A stretch of DNA of 64,000 nucleotides, from NCBI GenBank assembly GCA_029261925.1, contig JAJDAJ010000070.1, forward strand, positions 131,613 through 195,612, in the 5' to 3' direction. Within the stretch, counting starts at the first letter, position 1. Every line of letters starts with the position of its first letter. The notes under the pieces were generated by a model, which saw only the letters and a list, made by a program, of their open reading frames with translations, searched no databases and was not told the DNA's origin. Of this stretch, positions 47,331-56,615 are shown one piece after another. A program made the position numbers and the translations under genes. Origin of the DNA: Deltaproteobacteria bacterium (GTDB taxonomy: Bacteria; Myxococcota_A; UBA9160; SZUA-336).

Positions 47331-48256
47331 AGGTAGGTGCCCTGCCGCGCCGGCAGCCGCTTGCTGGCGCGCTTGGAGCGCTCGACCTCGCGCAGCACGT
47401 CGTCGGTAGTGACCCCCTCGGGGGTGTCCTCCGCTGCCTCGCAGCGCGCCTTGCGCCGCAGCACCGCGTTGAGCAGCCGCACCCAGTCGCCGATCGACGA
47501 GGAGCGATCCTTCTCGAGCGCGCGCTGCCAGTCGACGTCCTTGAACAGCGTGCGGCCCGCGCGCTCCTCGGCGGCGCGCGCGTGGATCTCCAGGGCCTCG
47601 ATGACGTCGCCCGGCAGCACCGGCTGCACGGAGACCACGCGCTCGAAGCGGCCGGGCTCGAAGAAGATCGTGGACAGGGTGTCGGGGCGCGCCGTGGAGC
47701 CCACGACCAGCGCCTCGCCGAGGCCGATGGTCTCGTCGACCAGCTCGAGCAGGAAGTCGGCGATCGGCCCGAAGGGCACGTCGGGCCGCGGACCGCCCAG
47801 GGTCAGGTCGTGCATGAAGTCGAGCTCGTCGAAGAACACGGTGATGCGCTCGATCTCGCCGAGCGCGTCGCGCCAGGCGCCGAGCAGCTGACCCACCTTG
47901 CCGCCCGCGTGCATGACCTGCGTGGCCAGCCGCGGCACGCGGATGCTCACGAACGGCAGCTCGGCGTGCGTGGCCAGCGCCTTGGCGAGCAGCGTCTTGC
48001 CGCAGCCCGCCGGCCCGATCAGCAGCAGGCCCGAGGGCGCCCGGGTGCCCCAGCGGCCGTAGACGTCGGGCTCGGTCGCAGCGCAGGCGTAGGTGAGGAT
48101 CTCGTCCTTGGGCTCCTCCAGACCCCCGATGTCGCCGAAGCCCACGTCGGGGTCGCGCTCGAAGCCGGAGGCCTTCGCCAGCAGCGGGAACTTGCGCCGG
48201 AACGGGTCCCAGAGGTTCGCGGCGCGCTCTCGCTGGATGGCGGGGTCGGAGGCCAT
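47327..48256 (-). CDS. AAA-type ATPase
   Basis: 309 residues with a single AAA module. GFGDIGGLEEPK opens it as in FtsH/CDC48-like ATPases. Walker A is GPAGCGKT at 81-88, Walker B VFFDELD lies near 140, and GRFER carries the arginine finger. A helical lid domain follows. There is no protease domain or membrane helix, so the partner is unknown. It starts 10 bases after the TerB-like gene on the same strand, suggesting the two work together. Confidence 0.82.
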   Translation of the reverse strand: MASDPAIQRERAANLWDPFRRKFPLLAKASGFERDPDVGFGDIGGLEEPKDEILTYACAATEPDVYGRWGTRAPSGLLLIGPAGCGKTLLAKALATHAELPFVSIRVPRLATQVMHAGGKVGQLLGAWRDALGEIERITVFFDELDFMHDLTLGGPRPDVPFGPIADFLLELVDETIGLGEALVVGSTARPDTLSTIFFEPGRFERVVSVQPVLPGDVIEALEIHARAAEERAGRTLFKDVDWQRALEKDRSSSIGDWVRLLNAVLRRKARCEAAEDTPEGVTTDDVLREVERSKRASKRLPARQGTYL

Positions 48257-48265
48257 CGGGACAGC

Positions 48266-48820
48266 TTACCCGAAAGCCCTCTCGAGCTCGGAGAGCACGC
48301 GCTTCTCGTCCGGGGAGATCTTGCTACCGAGCCCCAGGAAGCCACCGGTGGCCCTGGCGACGCGACGCGCCTGGTCGAGCAGCTCCTCGCGCAGGCTCGA
48401 GCGCACGGCATCTGGCAGCGCCTGGACGTAACCCACCCAGGTCGAGACGAGCTCCGGCGCGGGCCGGCGGCCGAGCCAGCCATCGAGCAGCGTGTGCGCG
48501 GAGGTGCCCGGCGCGATCCCGCAGCTCGCCGCCGCGCGCAGGACGGCCTTGCGCTCGCCGGCGTCGATCTTGCCGTCGGCCCAGGCGGTCGCGACCAGCG
48601 GCACCAGGCGCAGCGCGGCGAGCGTGTCGGGCGAGATGCCGGAGTCCACCAGCCGATCGAGCGTCGCGGGATCCTCGATGCCCGAGACGGCGGCCAGCGC
48701 CTCGCGCCGCTCGGCACCCTCGCGCTGCGCACGCAGGCGCTCGATCAGCTCCGCGTCCTGCTTGTGGAAGAACTGCTCCTCGAGCGCCTTGCGGCGATCG
48801 CCCAGGATCTCGTCACTCAT
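48266..48820 (-). CDS. TerB-like protein
   Basis: 184 residues. The middle section ALRLVPLVATAWADGKIDAGERKAVLRAA closely matches the first helical motif of TerB-family domains (acidic residues of WADG-ID--E probably bind metal). The C-terminal SPDEKRVLSELERAF is the second motif. TerB-like domains occur in tellurite-resistance and membrane-stress complexes, but the biochemical role is unclear. The ATG at 48820 has AGAGG upstream. Upstream of the AAA ATPase in a probable two-gene operon. Confidence 0.75.
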   Translation of the reverse strand: MSDEILGDRRKALEEQFFHKQDAELIERLRAQREGAERREALAAVSGIEDPATLDRLVDSGISPDTLAALRLVPLVATAWADGKIDAGERKAVLRAAASCGIAPGTSAHTLLDGWLGRRPAPELVSTWVGYVQALPDAVRSSLREELLDQARRVARATGGFLGLGSKISPDEKRVLSELERAFG

Positions 48821-48989
48821 GCCGACCTCTCGACCTCTCCGTGCGTGCATCGCCTGGCGCGGCGCGCGGCGCGCGGCCGGTGGAGCCGGCCAGCGCGCGC
48901 TCGCGGCGTCGCGTGGCGGGACCGGCCCGCCGGGCGTGGCGCACCCTACCAAGTTCGCTCTGCGGCCTCCACGCCGCCGGGGGCCAGGC

Positions 48990-49745
48990 CTACTCCTCGA
49001 CGTCGGCGAGCTCCACCTCGCCCTGCTCGAGCAGGCCAGCGCGATAGGAGCGGAACAGCTCGGACCGGGGCCCGCTCTCGATCTCGCGCTGGGTGTGGGC
49101 CAGGGCGTCGTACCAGAGGCCGCGGCCGGCCAGCTCGCCGACGCTCGCGCCCTCCGCCAGGCCTGGCGGCGGCGTCACGCGCTCGATCCAGCCGCGCGTG
49201 GTGGGATCGTCGGTCCCGACATCGAGCAGATCCGAGCCGTCGAGCAGCACGACGATCCACTCGTACTCGACGCCGAGCTCGAGACTCACGCCCAGGTCCG
49301 CCAGGCGCACCCACTGCACGCCCGCGCGCGCCGGCTCGCCCAGGTCGATCTCCGCGACGGGATCGATGCGGTCCCCGCGGTTCAGGATGAACAGCACGCG
49401 CCGCGCCTCGCGCGGCAGCACGTCGAGGTGCCAGAGCAGCTCCGGCTGCGCCAGCAGCGTGTCGGAGACGTGCCCGGGCGCGAGGGCCACGGGGGTTGCC
49501 GGTGGCGAGCCGCCGCGCACGGCCGCCGGCACCCGGCGCTCGGGCGCTCCGCGGCGCGCGGGCACGTAGACCGGCGGCCGTTCGGGCCTGGCCGGGGCCT
49601 CGGCCGTCCGGGTCTGCCCGGAGGGCTGCTCAGCCCGCTGCGCCACCACCCGGACGGGCTCCGGCGCCACCGCCGCGAGCGGGACGGCCCCGGGCCCCTC
49701 GAGCGTCCACAGGAGCGCTGGAATGACGATGGAAAGCACGGGCAT
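48990..49745 (-). CDS. DUF928 family protein
   Basis: 251 residues with a short hydrophobic N-terminus. A Pro/Arg-rich linker (about 28-85) follows, then the DUF928-like part: an ELLWHLDVLP strand, LEYEWIVVLLDGSD-like segment, GWIERVTPPPGLAE and GLWYDALAHTQREI. DUF928 has no known activity; in cyanobacteria it is often found near CHASE2, CHAT and haemagglutinin-like genes, as here. The ATG at 49745 follows GAGGAGGG. Upstream, minus-strand TACACT and two CRP-like palindromes suggest its own promoter. Confidence 0.7.
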   Translation of the reverse strand: MPVLSIVIPALLWTLEGPGAVPLAAVAPEPVRVVAQRAEQPSGQTRTAEAPARPERPPVYVPARRGAPERRVPAAVRGGSPPATPVALAPGHVSDTLLAQPELLWHLDVLPREARRVLFILNRGDRIDPVAEIDLGEPARAGVQWVRLADLGVSLELGVEYEWIVVLLDGSDLLDVGTDDPTTRGWIERVTPPPGLAEGASVGELAGRGLWYDALAHTQREIESGPRSELFRSYRAGLLEQGEVELADVEE

Positions 49746-49773
49746 CTCGATCCCTCCTCGATCCGACTCCCCG

Positions 49774-49779
49774 AGTGTA
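49774..49779 (-). promoter_or_regulatory. Candidate -10 box of the DUF928 gene
   Basis: Minus-strand TACACT, 28 bases before the ATG. The expected start near 49767 would place the first CRP-like site at about -42. Confidence 0.4.
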
Positions 49780-49801
49780 CGGCCGTCGCGCGCGCCGGCG
49801 C

Positions 49802-49832
49802 TGTGAACGGATTCACTGTGAGCGGGTTCACA
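49802..49832. promoter_or_regulatory. Tandem CRP/FNR-like palindromes
   Basis: TGTGA-ACGGAT-TCACT (49802-49817) is directly joined to TGTGA-GCGGGT-TCACA (49817-49832). The second is an exact TGTGA-N6-TCACA CRP consensus, the first has one change. They lie upstream of the DUF928 gene and overlap the last codons of the cyclase gene. Confidence 0.6.
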
Positions 49833-51699
49833 CCCCGGGGTCGATGCGCCAGACCTCCAGGGGCGCCGGGAGCCCCTTCAGCGGGCGGGAGCCGACGCTG
49901 CGGCGCCGCGGCAGCGGAGACTCGCCCAGGTGCCGGACGACCTCCGCGCTCGCCAGGATGCGCGATTCGCCCGGGGGTGGGTCCAGATCGGGGTCGTCGA
50001 GCGACTCGAGCCGGCTGGCGACGACCACGGTCTCGCCCACGGTCGTGTACTTCTGCCGCGAGGCGCTGCCGAGGTTGCCCGCGACCAGCGGGCCCGTGTG
50101 CAGCCCGATCCGGATCCCGACCCGCGTCGTCCCCGCGCCGCTGGCGTCGGGATGACGCATCTCGCGCACGCGCTCGACCATCGCCAGGGCGGCCGCGACC
50201 GAGGCTCGTGCGTCGCGGGCGATCTCTTCCGGCTCGCGGACGAGCGGGGGCCCGAAGTTCGCCTTGAGCCCGTCGCCGAAGTAGTCCTCGACCCAGCCGC
50301 CGTGCGCCGCCACCGCGTCCGCGAGCACGCCCATCACCTGGTTCAGCCACTGCATCAGGGACCCGGGATCGAGCTGGCCGGAGTCGCGCGAGAAGCCGCG
50401 CATGTCGACGAAGAGCACCGCGCCGACCAGTGCCGTGGGGCCCAGGGCGCGGCCGTCGCGCTGACCCTCCCAGAGCGTGTCAGCAACTTCGTGCGAGACG
50501 TGCTGCGACAGCAGGCGCATGATCTGGCCGCGCTCGGTGCGCGCGCGCGCCGCGCCGACCGCGCTGGCGGTCACCAGTGCCCCCGTCCACGACAGGCTCG
50601 AGGTCGCGACCGGGATCCAGAACGCCCCGCGTAGCGCCGCCGCCGCGCCCAGCCACACCAGACCCAGGCCACCGAGCGCCGCGCCCAGGAAGACCAGGGG
50701 CCGCAGCGTGCGCGAGCCCACGCTCGCCCCGGCGAGCGCCAGCAGGCCGGCCATCAGCGCCTCGAGCGGCCCGCTCGCCGTGCGCAGCGGCGCGCTCTCG
50801 CCCAGGCCCAGATCGATCAGCGCGCTGGCCGCGTGTGCCTGGACCTCGACCCCGCGCACGCCCGCCCAGCCCTTGCCGCAGGGCGTGTCGAACAGGTCGG
50901 GGATGCTGCGCGCGGTCACGCCGAGCAGCACGACGCGGTCGCGCAGCAGCCCGGGTGGCGCGGTCGCGTCGAGCAGCTCGCCCAGCCGCAGCATCGGGAA
51001 GGCGCGGCGTCCGCGGCAGCCGCCCCAGAGCACCTGGTAGCCGGCGTCGTCCTCCCCGGCGTAGCCGCCGTCGTCGCCGGCGAACGGCCGCAGCGGCGCC
51101 GGACCCAGGCGCATCCAGTCGGGATGGCGTGAATCCGCGGTCGCCGACACGCCCTCGCGCTCGAGGTAACGCTGGGCCAGGCGCAGCGCGAAGGCGGTGT
51201 GCACGGGACCGGCACCGTCATCCATGAAGAGCAGCCCACGGCGCACGGTCCCGTCGCGATCGATCACGATGTCGTTGAAGCCGACGCGCTCGGTCCCCGC
51301 CAGGACACCCGGGGGTCCGGTGCCTTCGGGCCCGAAGCTGTACACCGAGATCACGCGATCGTCGCCGCGCAGCAGCGCCTCGAGCTCGCGGCGCCCCGGG
51401 GGTACCGACAGATCGCGGTACACGTCGAGCCCCACGACGCGCGGCTGCGCCGCCAGGATGCGCCGCAGGGCGTCCGCGAGCACGCGGTCGCTCATGGGCC
51501 AGTGCCCGAGACGGCGCACATCGGCCTCGTCGACCTCGATCACCACCACCCGTGGTGCCGCGGACGCGTCCCGGCGCGCGATCAGGACGTCGAAGAACGC
51601 GAGCTCGGGCGCCTCCAGCAGCCCCGTCGCCCCCAGGGCCAGCGCCGCGATCCAGATGCCCGCTGCGATGCCCAGGACGACCAGAGGGGGGACGCGCAC
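49828..51699 (-). CDS. CHASE2-domain class III nucleotide cyclase
   Basis: 623 residues. A first helix (about 5-28) precedes an extracytoplasmic CHASE2 sensor (about 30-310). Three or so membrane helices follow (about 325-405), then a class III cyclase domain (about 425-600). VDMRGFS and DYFGDG supply the two metal aspartates. Canonical substrate residues differ: D where Lys is usual (VEDYFGD), K where Asp is usual (RQKYTTVGE) and V where the transition-state Asn is usual (TVVVASR). Activity and product are therefore uncertain. The GTG start at 51699 is 6 bases after TAGACT, without Shine-Dalgarno. Divergent from the exoprotein gene. Confidence 0.85.
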   Translation of the reverse strand: MRVPPLVVLGIAAGIWIAALALGATGLLEAPELAFFDVLIARRDASAAPRVVVIEVDEADVRRLGHWPMSDRVLADALRRILAAQPRVVGLDVYRDLSVPPGRRELEALLRGDDRVISVYSFGPEGTGPPGVLAGTERVGFNDIVIDRDGTVRRGLLFMDDGAGPVHTAFALRLAQRYLEREGVSATADSRHPDWMRLGPAPLRPFAGDDGGYAGEDDAGYQVLWGGCRGRRAFPMLRLGELLDATAPPGLLRDRVVLLGVTARSIPDLFDTPCGKGWAGVRGVEVQAHAASALIDLGLGESAPLRTASGPLEALMAGLLALAGASVGSRTLRPLVFLGAALGGLGLVWLGAAAALRGAFWIPVATSSLSWTGALVTASAVGAARARTERGQIMRLLSQHVSHEVADTLWEGQRDGRALGPTALVGAVLFVDMRGFSRDSGQLDPGSLMQWLNQVMGVLADAVAAHGGWVEDYFGDGLKANFGPPLVREPEEIARDARASVAAALAMVERVREMRHPDASGAGTTRVGIRIGLHTGPLVAGNLGSASRQKYTTVGETVVVASRLESLDDPDLDPPPGESRILASAEVVRHLGESPLPRRRSVGSRPLKGLPAPLEVWRIDPGV

Positions 51700-51705
51700 G
51701 CCGGC

Positions 51706-51711
51706 AGTCTA
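51706..51711 (-). promoter_or_regulatory. Candidate -10 box of a leaderless transcript (CHASE2 cyclase)
   Basis: Minus-strand TAGACT, six bases before the GTG at 51699. Confidence 0.45.
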
Positions 51712-51788
51712 GGCGGCGCTCCGGGGCCCTGCGAACCCGCTGCGGCGCTGGCTTGCGCCGGGTCGGTCCCCTCCCCCAGGATCGCGTC

Positions 51789-54700
51789 GTGTCCCGCCTC
51801 CTGCTCACGCTGCTGCTGCTCTGGGCCTGGAGCGCCCCGCCGGCGCGAGCGCAGTTCGGCAGCACGATCGAGCTCGACGGCTCGCTGGGCCCCGCGGGCC
51901 CCATCGAGCGCGACGGCGGCACCTTCGAGGTCGGAGAGGCGCAGGGCACGCGCGACGCGCGCAACCTCTTCCACAGCTTCTCGACGTTCTGGCTGAACTT
52001 CCCGACCCACGAGGTGCTCTTCAGCGCCGCCGCACCGACCGATCGCATCATCGCACGCGTGACCGGCGATGCGGCACGCGTGTTCGGCACGCTGCGCTCC
52101 GACGTCGCGGGCGTGGACCTCTACCTGATCTCGCCGGCCGGCATCGTGACCGGTCCGCGCTTCAGCGCCGACCTGGCGGGCTCGCTCACGCTGAGCACCG
52201 CCGACCGCCTGCTCTTCGACGACGGGCTCGCCTGGCCCGCGGGCGAGGCGCTCGCGGGCACGAGCGCGGCGGCGCCGCGCGCGTGGGGCTTCGCCGGCGG
52301 AGCCAGCGGGAGCATCCTGCTCCGCCCCGACGACCTCTCGGGCCTCGACCGGCTCTGGCTGGTGGGCTCGGACGTCGAGGTGTCGGGCGGTCGCGTCGAT
52401 GTCGACCGGCTGGACGTCATCGCCGCCGGAGCGGGCACGGAGGTCCCGCTCGACGCGGCGTCGCTCGACGTTAACGCACCCGGCGCGGCGGGCCTCGGCA
52501 GCGTTCGGCTGGGCTCGAGCATGCAGGCCGCCCCGGAGGCCACGCTGCTGATCGAGGCCGGGCACATCGTGCTGCGCGGCGGCTCCATCGAGATCGACTC
52601 GGAGCTCGTCCCCGACGACCCCAGCGCGCGTAGCGTGGGCCTGTCGGTGCGACCGGGCCGGGGCCCCGGTTCCGGCGGCCTCGACCTCGCGGCCCGGGGC
52701 GCCGTACGCGTCTCGGGCTGGAGCGGCCTGCTCTCGCAGACGGCGGACGCGGCCGACGCCGGCGAGATCCGCATCCGGGCCGACCAGCTCGAGGTCCTCG
52801 AGCACGCCGTGATCGAGACGGCGTCGCGCGGCGTGCCGGGCGAGATGCCGCCGGGCCGCGGCGGCGACGTGGACATCGGGGTGCGCGAGCTGATCGTGCG
52901 CGGCACCGGGGAGACCACCTCGGCCGCGATCCGCGCGGTCACCACGGCGCCTTCCGGGGGCGGCGTGCGCGGCGGCCGGGGTGGTGACGTGCGCGTCGAG
53001 GCGGAGTCGGTGACCCTCGAGCGCGCGGGGCAGATCTCCGCCTCGACCCAGCTCGAAGGCGGCGACGGCGGCTCGATCCGGATCCGCGGCGGGACACTGC
53101 AGATCGCGGGCGGCGAGACCGACCCCGCCACCTCGACCGGGATCTTCGCGCGCTCGGGGCCCGATCTCGACAGTGCGGGGCCCGGCGCCGGCGGGGCGAT
53201 CCTGCTCGAGGTGGACCGGCTCGAGCTGCTCGACGGCGCCGAGATCTCGGCGCGGAGCTTCGGTGCCGGCAGTGCCGGCGACATCGACATCGACGCGGGC
53301 AGCGTGCGGCTCGCCGGTGGCGCCAGCGGTGCGGCCGCGCTCTCGGCGCGCACCGCCGACGGGAACGGCGGCCGCATCCGCATCGCGACCGGCCTGCTGG
53401 AGGTGCACGACGGCGCGGAGATCTCCGCCACGACGTTCGGCGCCGGCGATTCCGGCGACATCGACATCGAGGCCGGGGCGCTGCGCGTCGCGGGCCGCCT
53501 GCCGACGGCGGCCGCGAGCGCCGCGGGCATCTTCGCGCGCGCGAGCAACCCCGCCGTGGCGGATCCAGGCTCCGGCGGCTCGATCGTGCTGCGCGCCGGC
53601 GAGCTGAGCTTCGACGCGCACGCGCGGGTCTCCGTGGCGACCCTGAGCGCCGCAGCGGCCGGGGACATCGAGATCGACGCCGGAGACGTCCGCCTGGGCG
53701 GAGGCGCGAGCGTCGAGAGCAGCAGCTCGCTGCTGCCCGGCGCGGCCGGGGACATCGAGCTGCGGGCCGCGGGACGCGTGGAGATCGGCGGCGGCGCGTC
53801 GCTGCGCTCGTCCACCTCCGGCGCCGGCGCCGGCGGCTCGATCCGCGTCACGGCCGGTGACGGGATCCGGCTCGAGGACGGCGCTTCCGTGCGCGCCGAG
53901 AGCACGGGCGACGGCGCCGTCGCCGGGGACGCGGGCAGCGTTCGGCTGGCGGCCGGCCGGCGCGTGCAGCTCGCCGGCGGCGCGCGTGTGACCACCGAGG
54001 CGCGGGCCGCCCTCGGCGGGAACATCGCGATCGAGGCGAGCGAGCGCGTCTACCTGCGCGACAGCGAGATCAGCACCAGCGTCGCGAGCGGCGCGGGCAG
54101 CGGCGGGAACATCGACGTGGACCCGGAGTTCGTCGTGCTCGACCGGAGCCTGCTGCTGGCGCGCGCGGACGCCGGCAGCGGCGGCGACATCACGATCGCC
54201 GCGCGCGAGTTCGTGCGCTCCGCGGACAGCACGCTCAGCGCCAGCTCCCGTCTCGGCATCGACGGCCGGATCCGCGTGACCTCGCCGGCCGTGGACCTCT
54301 CGGCCGACCTCGCCAGCCTGCCGGGCGAGCCGCTCGACGCCAGCGAGCTGCTCCGCGAGCGCTGCGCGCTGCGCGACGGTGCCCGCGCGGCGAGCCTCTC
54401 GCTCCGCCTGCGCAACGCCATCCCGGCCGGGCCCGACGACCTGCCCTTCCCGCCGCTGCCGGGGACGCTCCCGGCCTCGCGGCCGCGCGGCGAGCACGAG
54501 GCCGTGGCGCACGGGCGTGCGCTCGTCGAGCGGGGCGATGGCGGCCCGGCAGCGCGCCTCGAGCTCGCGCGCGCACTGGAGCGGGCGGGCGACCTGAACG
54601 CCGCGCGCGAGCGGGCGCGCGAGCTGCACGCGGCGTCGGACGAGACCTGGCTGCGCGCGGGCGCGGCGCGCATCGAGGCGCGCGTGGCGCTGCGCTCCGG

Positions 54701-56615
54701 CCGGCCCGGGACCTCCCTCGAGATCGCCGAAGCGGCGCTGCGCGGGTCTCCGGGGCCCGGCGTGCGCGCGGCGCTCGAGCTCGAGCGTGCCGCGGCGCTC
54801 GACGCCCTGGGCCGGGGCGGCGAGGCCGCCGACGCGCGGGTCGCGGCGGGACGCTCCGCCAGCGCCGCCGGCGCGAGCGTGCTGGGCGCGGTCATCGCGA
54901 TCGCGCACACGCGCGCCGCGCTCGACGCCGGCGCGGCGGACGCGAGCGCCCTGGCGCAGCTGCAGCGGGCGAGCGCCGTCCTGCGGGCGGCCGCGCCCGA
55001 CGCCGACACGCGAGCGGCGCTGCTGCACCTGGGGCGGCAGCTCGAGCGCATCGACAGCGAAGCCTCGCGCCTGGCGGCCGCTGCGCTCCACGCGCACGTG
55101 GCGCAGCGCGCCGACCTGGCGGGCGATCTGCACGCGGCGGCCCACGCCTGGGGGCACCTGGGCGCCCTCTACGAGCGCGCCGGCCCGGAGCACGCCGCCG
55201 ATGCGCGCCGCGCCACGCGTGAGGCGCTGCGCGCCGCACTGGCGGGCGGCAGCCCCGAGGTGCTGCTGCTCCGGGAGTGGCAGATGGCGCGCCTGCTCGC
55301 GAGCGCCGGCGACGTCACCGCGGCGCTGAACCACTACCGCGCGGCGGTGGACAGCCTCCAGCGTGTGCGGCGCGCCGCCGTGCTGGCCGATGCGAACTAC
55401 GCGCAGCTCGGCACCCGACTCGACGCACAGGCACTGCTGACCGAGAGCGTGGACCTGATGCTCCGCGAGGCGGCCCGGACCGAGGATCCGTCGCTGCGAC
55501 GCGCGCGGCTCGCGGAGGTCCGCGCATTGCTCGCGGACCTCAGCGCGACCGAGATGCAGGACTACTTCCAGGACGAGTGCCTCGCCGCACTGCGCCGACC
55601 CGCTCCCGACGAGATCCCGGGTGCGCTGGTCGTGCAGCCCGTGGTGCTCGGCGATCGCATCGAGCTGCTCGTCCACGGCCCCGGGGGCGCACATCTGGCC
55701 GTGTCCCGCGTCGACCGGGAGCGCGTCACGGAGACCGTGCGCCGCTTCCGCACGGGCCTCCAGAGCCCCGTGCGCAAGCTGTACCGGCACCAGGCGCGGC
55801 AGCTCTACGACTGGATCGTGCGCCCGATCGAGCGCGAGCTGCGAGAGGCCCGGCCCGAGGTGATCGTCTTCGTCGCCAGCGGACCGCTACGCGGCCTGCC
55901 CTTCGGAGCGCTGGAGGATCGCGACGGCTCGGAGCTGCTGATCCAGCGCTACCCCACGGTGGTCAGCCCCGGGCTCTCGCTGATCGAGCCGCGACCGCTC
56001 GCGCCCGGCGGGCTCGAGATGCTGCGCGCGGGCCTGACCCGCCCGGTGGCGGGCATGGATGCGCTGCCCGGCGTGGCCGCGGAGCTCGCGGAGCTCGAGT
56101 CATGGTTCCCGGGCGACACCTTGCTCGACGAGGCCTTCGGCCCGGCGGCGCTGCGCGAGCGCCTCGGGGCCCGGCCGTTCGACGTGCTGCACCTGGCCAC
56201 CCACGCGCAGCTCGGCGCGACCGCGCGCGAGTCGGTGATCTGGACCCACCAGGGCTCGCTGCGGATGGCGGATCTCGCCGATCTGGTGCGCACGACCCGC
56301 CTGCGCGACCGGCCGCTGGAGCTGCTCACGCTGAGCGCCTGCGAGACCGCGCGCGGTGACGAGCGCGCCGCGCTGGGTCTGGCCGGCATCGCGGTCAAGG
56401 CGGGCGCGCGCTCGACGCTGGCGACCCTCTGGAAGGTCAACGACGACTCGTCGTCGCGGCTCGTGCGCAGCTTCTACCGGCACCTGCAGAGCCCCGGGAC
56501 CTCGCGAGCGCGGGCGCTGCAGCAGGCGCAGCTGGAGCTGATCGATGCGCGCGGCGGCGCGACGCGCCACGCCTATCACTGGTCGGGCTTCGTGCTGATC
56601 GGGAGCTGGCTGTGA
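51789..56615 (+). CDS. Two-partner-secretion exoprotein (TpsA) with C-terminal CHAT protease domain
   Basis: 1608 residues from GTG 51789 (AGGA upstream). It has a signal peptide (about 1-22). A haemagglutination-activity TPS domain (about 23-165) carries NLFHSFSTFWLNF and LISPAGIVTGP, the NPxG-like region. A beta-helix of G-G-x-I-x-I repeats runs to about 860, then an alpha-helical TPR-like stretch (about 900-1230). The C-terminal CHAT domain of the caspase-like clan has the His-Cys dyad intact: H1472 in HLATHA and C1518 in LSACETA. The TpsB gene overlaps by four bases. The architecture predicts a secreted, possibly peptidase-active adhesin. Confidence 0.88.
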   Translation: MSRLLLTLLLLWAWSAPPARAQFGSTIELDGSLGPAGPIERDGGTFEVGEAQGTRDARNLFHSFSTFWLNFPTHEVLFSAAAPTDRIIARVTGDAARVFGTLRSDVAGVDLYLISPAGIVTGPRFSADLAGSLTLSTADRLLFDDGLAWPAGEALAGTSAAAPRAWGFAGGASGSILLRPDDLSGLDRLWLVGSDVEVSGGRVDVDRLDVIAAGAGTEVPLDAASLDVNAPGAAGLGSVRLGSSMQAAPEATLLIEAGHIVLRGGSIEIDSELVPDDPSARSVGLSVRPGRGPGSGGLDLAARGAVRVSGWSGLLSQTADAADAGEIRIRADQLEVLEHAVIETASRGVPGEMPPGRGGDVDIGVRELIVRGTGETTSAAIRAVTTAPSGGGVRGGRGGDVRVEAESVTLERAGQISASTQLEGGDGGSIRIRGGTLQIAGGETDPATSTGIFARSGPDLDSAGPGAGGAILLEVDRLELLDGAEISARSFGAGSAGDIDIDAGSVRLAGGASGAAALSARTADGNGGRIRIATGLLEVHDGAEISATTFGAGDSGDIDIEAGALRVAGRLPTAAASAAGIFARASNPAVADPGSGGSIVLRAGELSFDAHARVSVATLSAAAAGDIEIDAGDVRLGGGASVESSSSLLPGAAGDIELRAAGRVEIGGGASLRSSTSGAGAGGSIRVTAGDGIRLEDGASVRAESTGDGAVAGDAGSVRLAAGRRVQLAGGARVTTEARAALGGNIAIEASERVYLRDSEISTSVASGAGSGGNIDVDPEFVVLDRSLLLARADAGSGGDITIAAREFVRSADSTLSASSRLGIDGRIRVTSPAVDLSADLASLPGEPLDASELLRERCALRDGARAASLSLRLRNAIPAGPDDLPFPPLPGTLPASRPRGEHEAVAHGRALVERGDGGPAARLELARALERAGDLNAARERARELHAASDETWLRAGAARIEARVALRSGRPGTSLEIAEAALRGSPGPGVRAALELERAAALDALGRGGEAADARVAAGRSASAAGASVLGAVIAIAHTRAALDAGAADASALAQLQRASAVLRAAAPDADTRAALLHLGRQLERIDSEASRLAAAALHAHVAQRADLAGDLHAAAHAWGHLGALYERAGPEHAADARRATREALRAALAGGSPEVLLLREWQMARLLASAGDVTAALNHYRAAVDSLQRVRRAAVLADANYAQLGTRLDAQALLTESVDLMLREAARTEDPSLRRARLAEVRALLADLSATEMQDYFQDECLAALRRPAPDEIPGALVVQPVVLGDRIELLVHGPGGAHLAVSRVDRERVTETVRRFRTGLQSPVRKLYRHQARQLYDWIVRPIERELREARPEVIVFVASGPLRGLPFGALEDRDGSELLIQRYPTVVSPGLSLIEPRPLAPGGLEMLRAGLTRPVAGMDALPGVAAELAELESWFPGDTLLDEAFGPAALRERLGARPFDVLHLATHAQLGATARESVIWTHQGSLRMADLADLVRTTRLRDRPLELLTLSACETARGDERAALGLAGIAVKAGARSTLATLWKVNDDSSSRLVRSFYRHLQSPGTSRARALQQAQLELIDARGGATRHAYHWSGFVLIGSWL

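Noticed and set aside
48263..48268. TAAGCT six bases before the AAA ATPase start
   Set aside because: The TAA is the stop codon of the TerB-like gene and the genes look co-transcribed; not counted.
51582..55790. Minus-strand open frame of 1402 codons opposite the TpsA-CHAT gene
   Set aside because: Shadow; rich in Arg/Ala/Gly with no motif, while the plus strand has clear domains.
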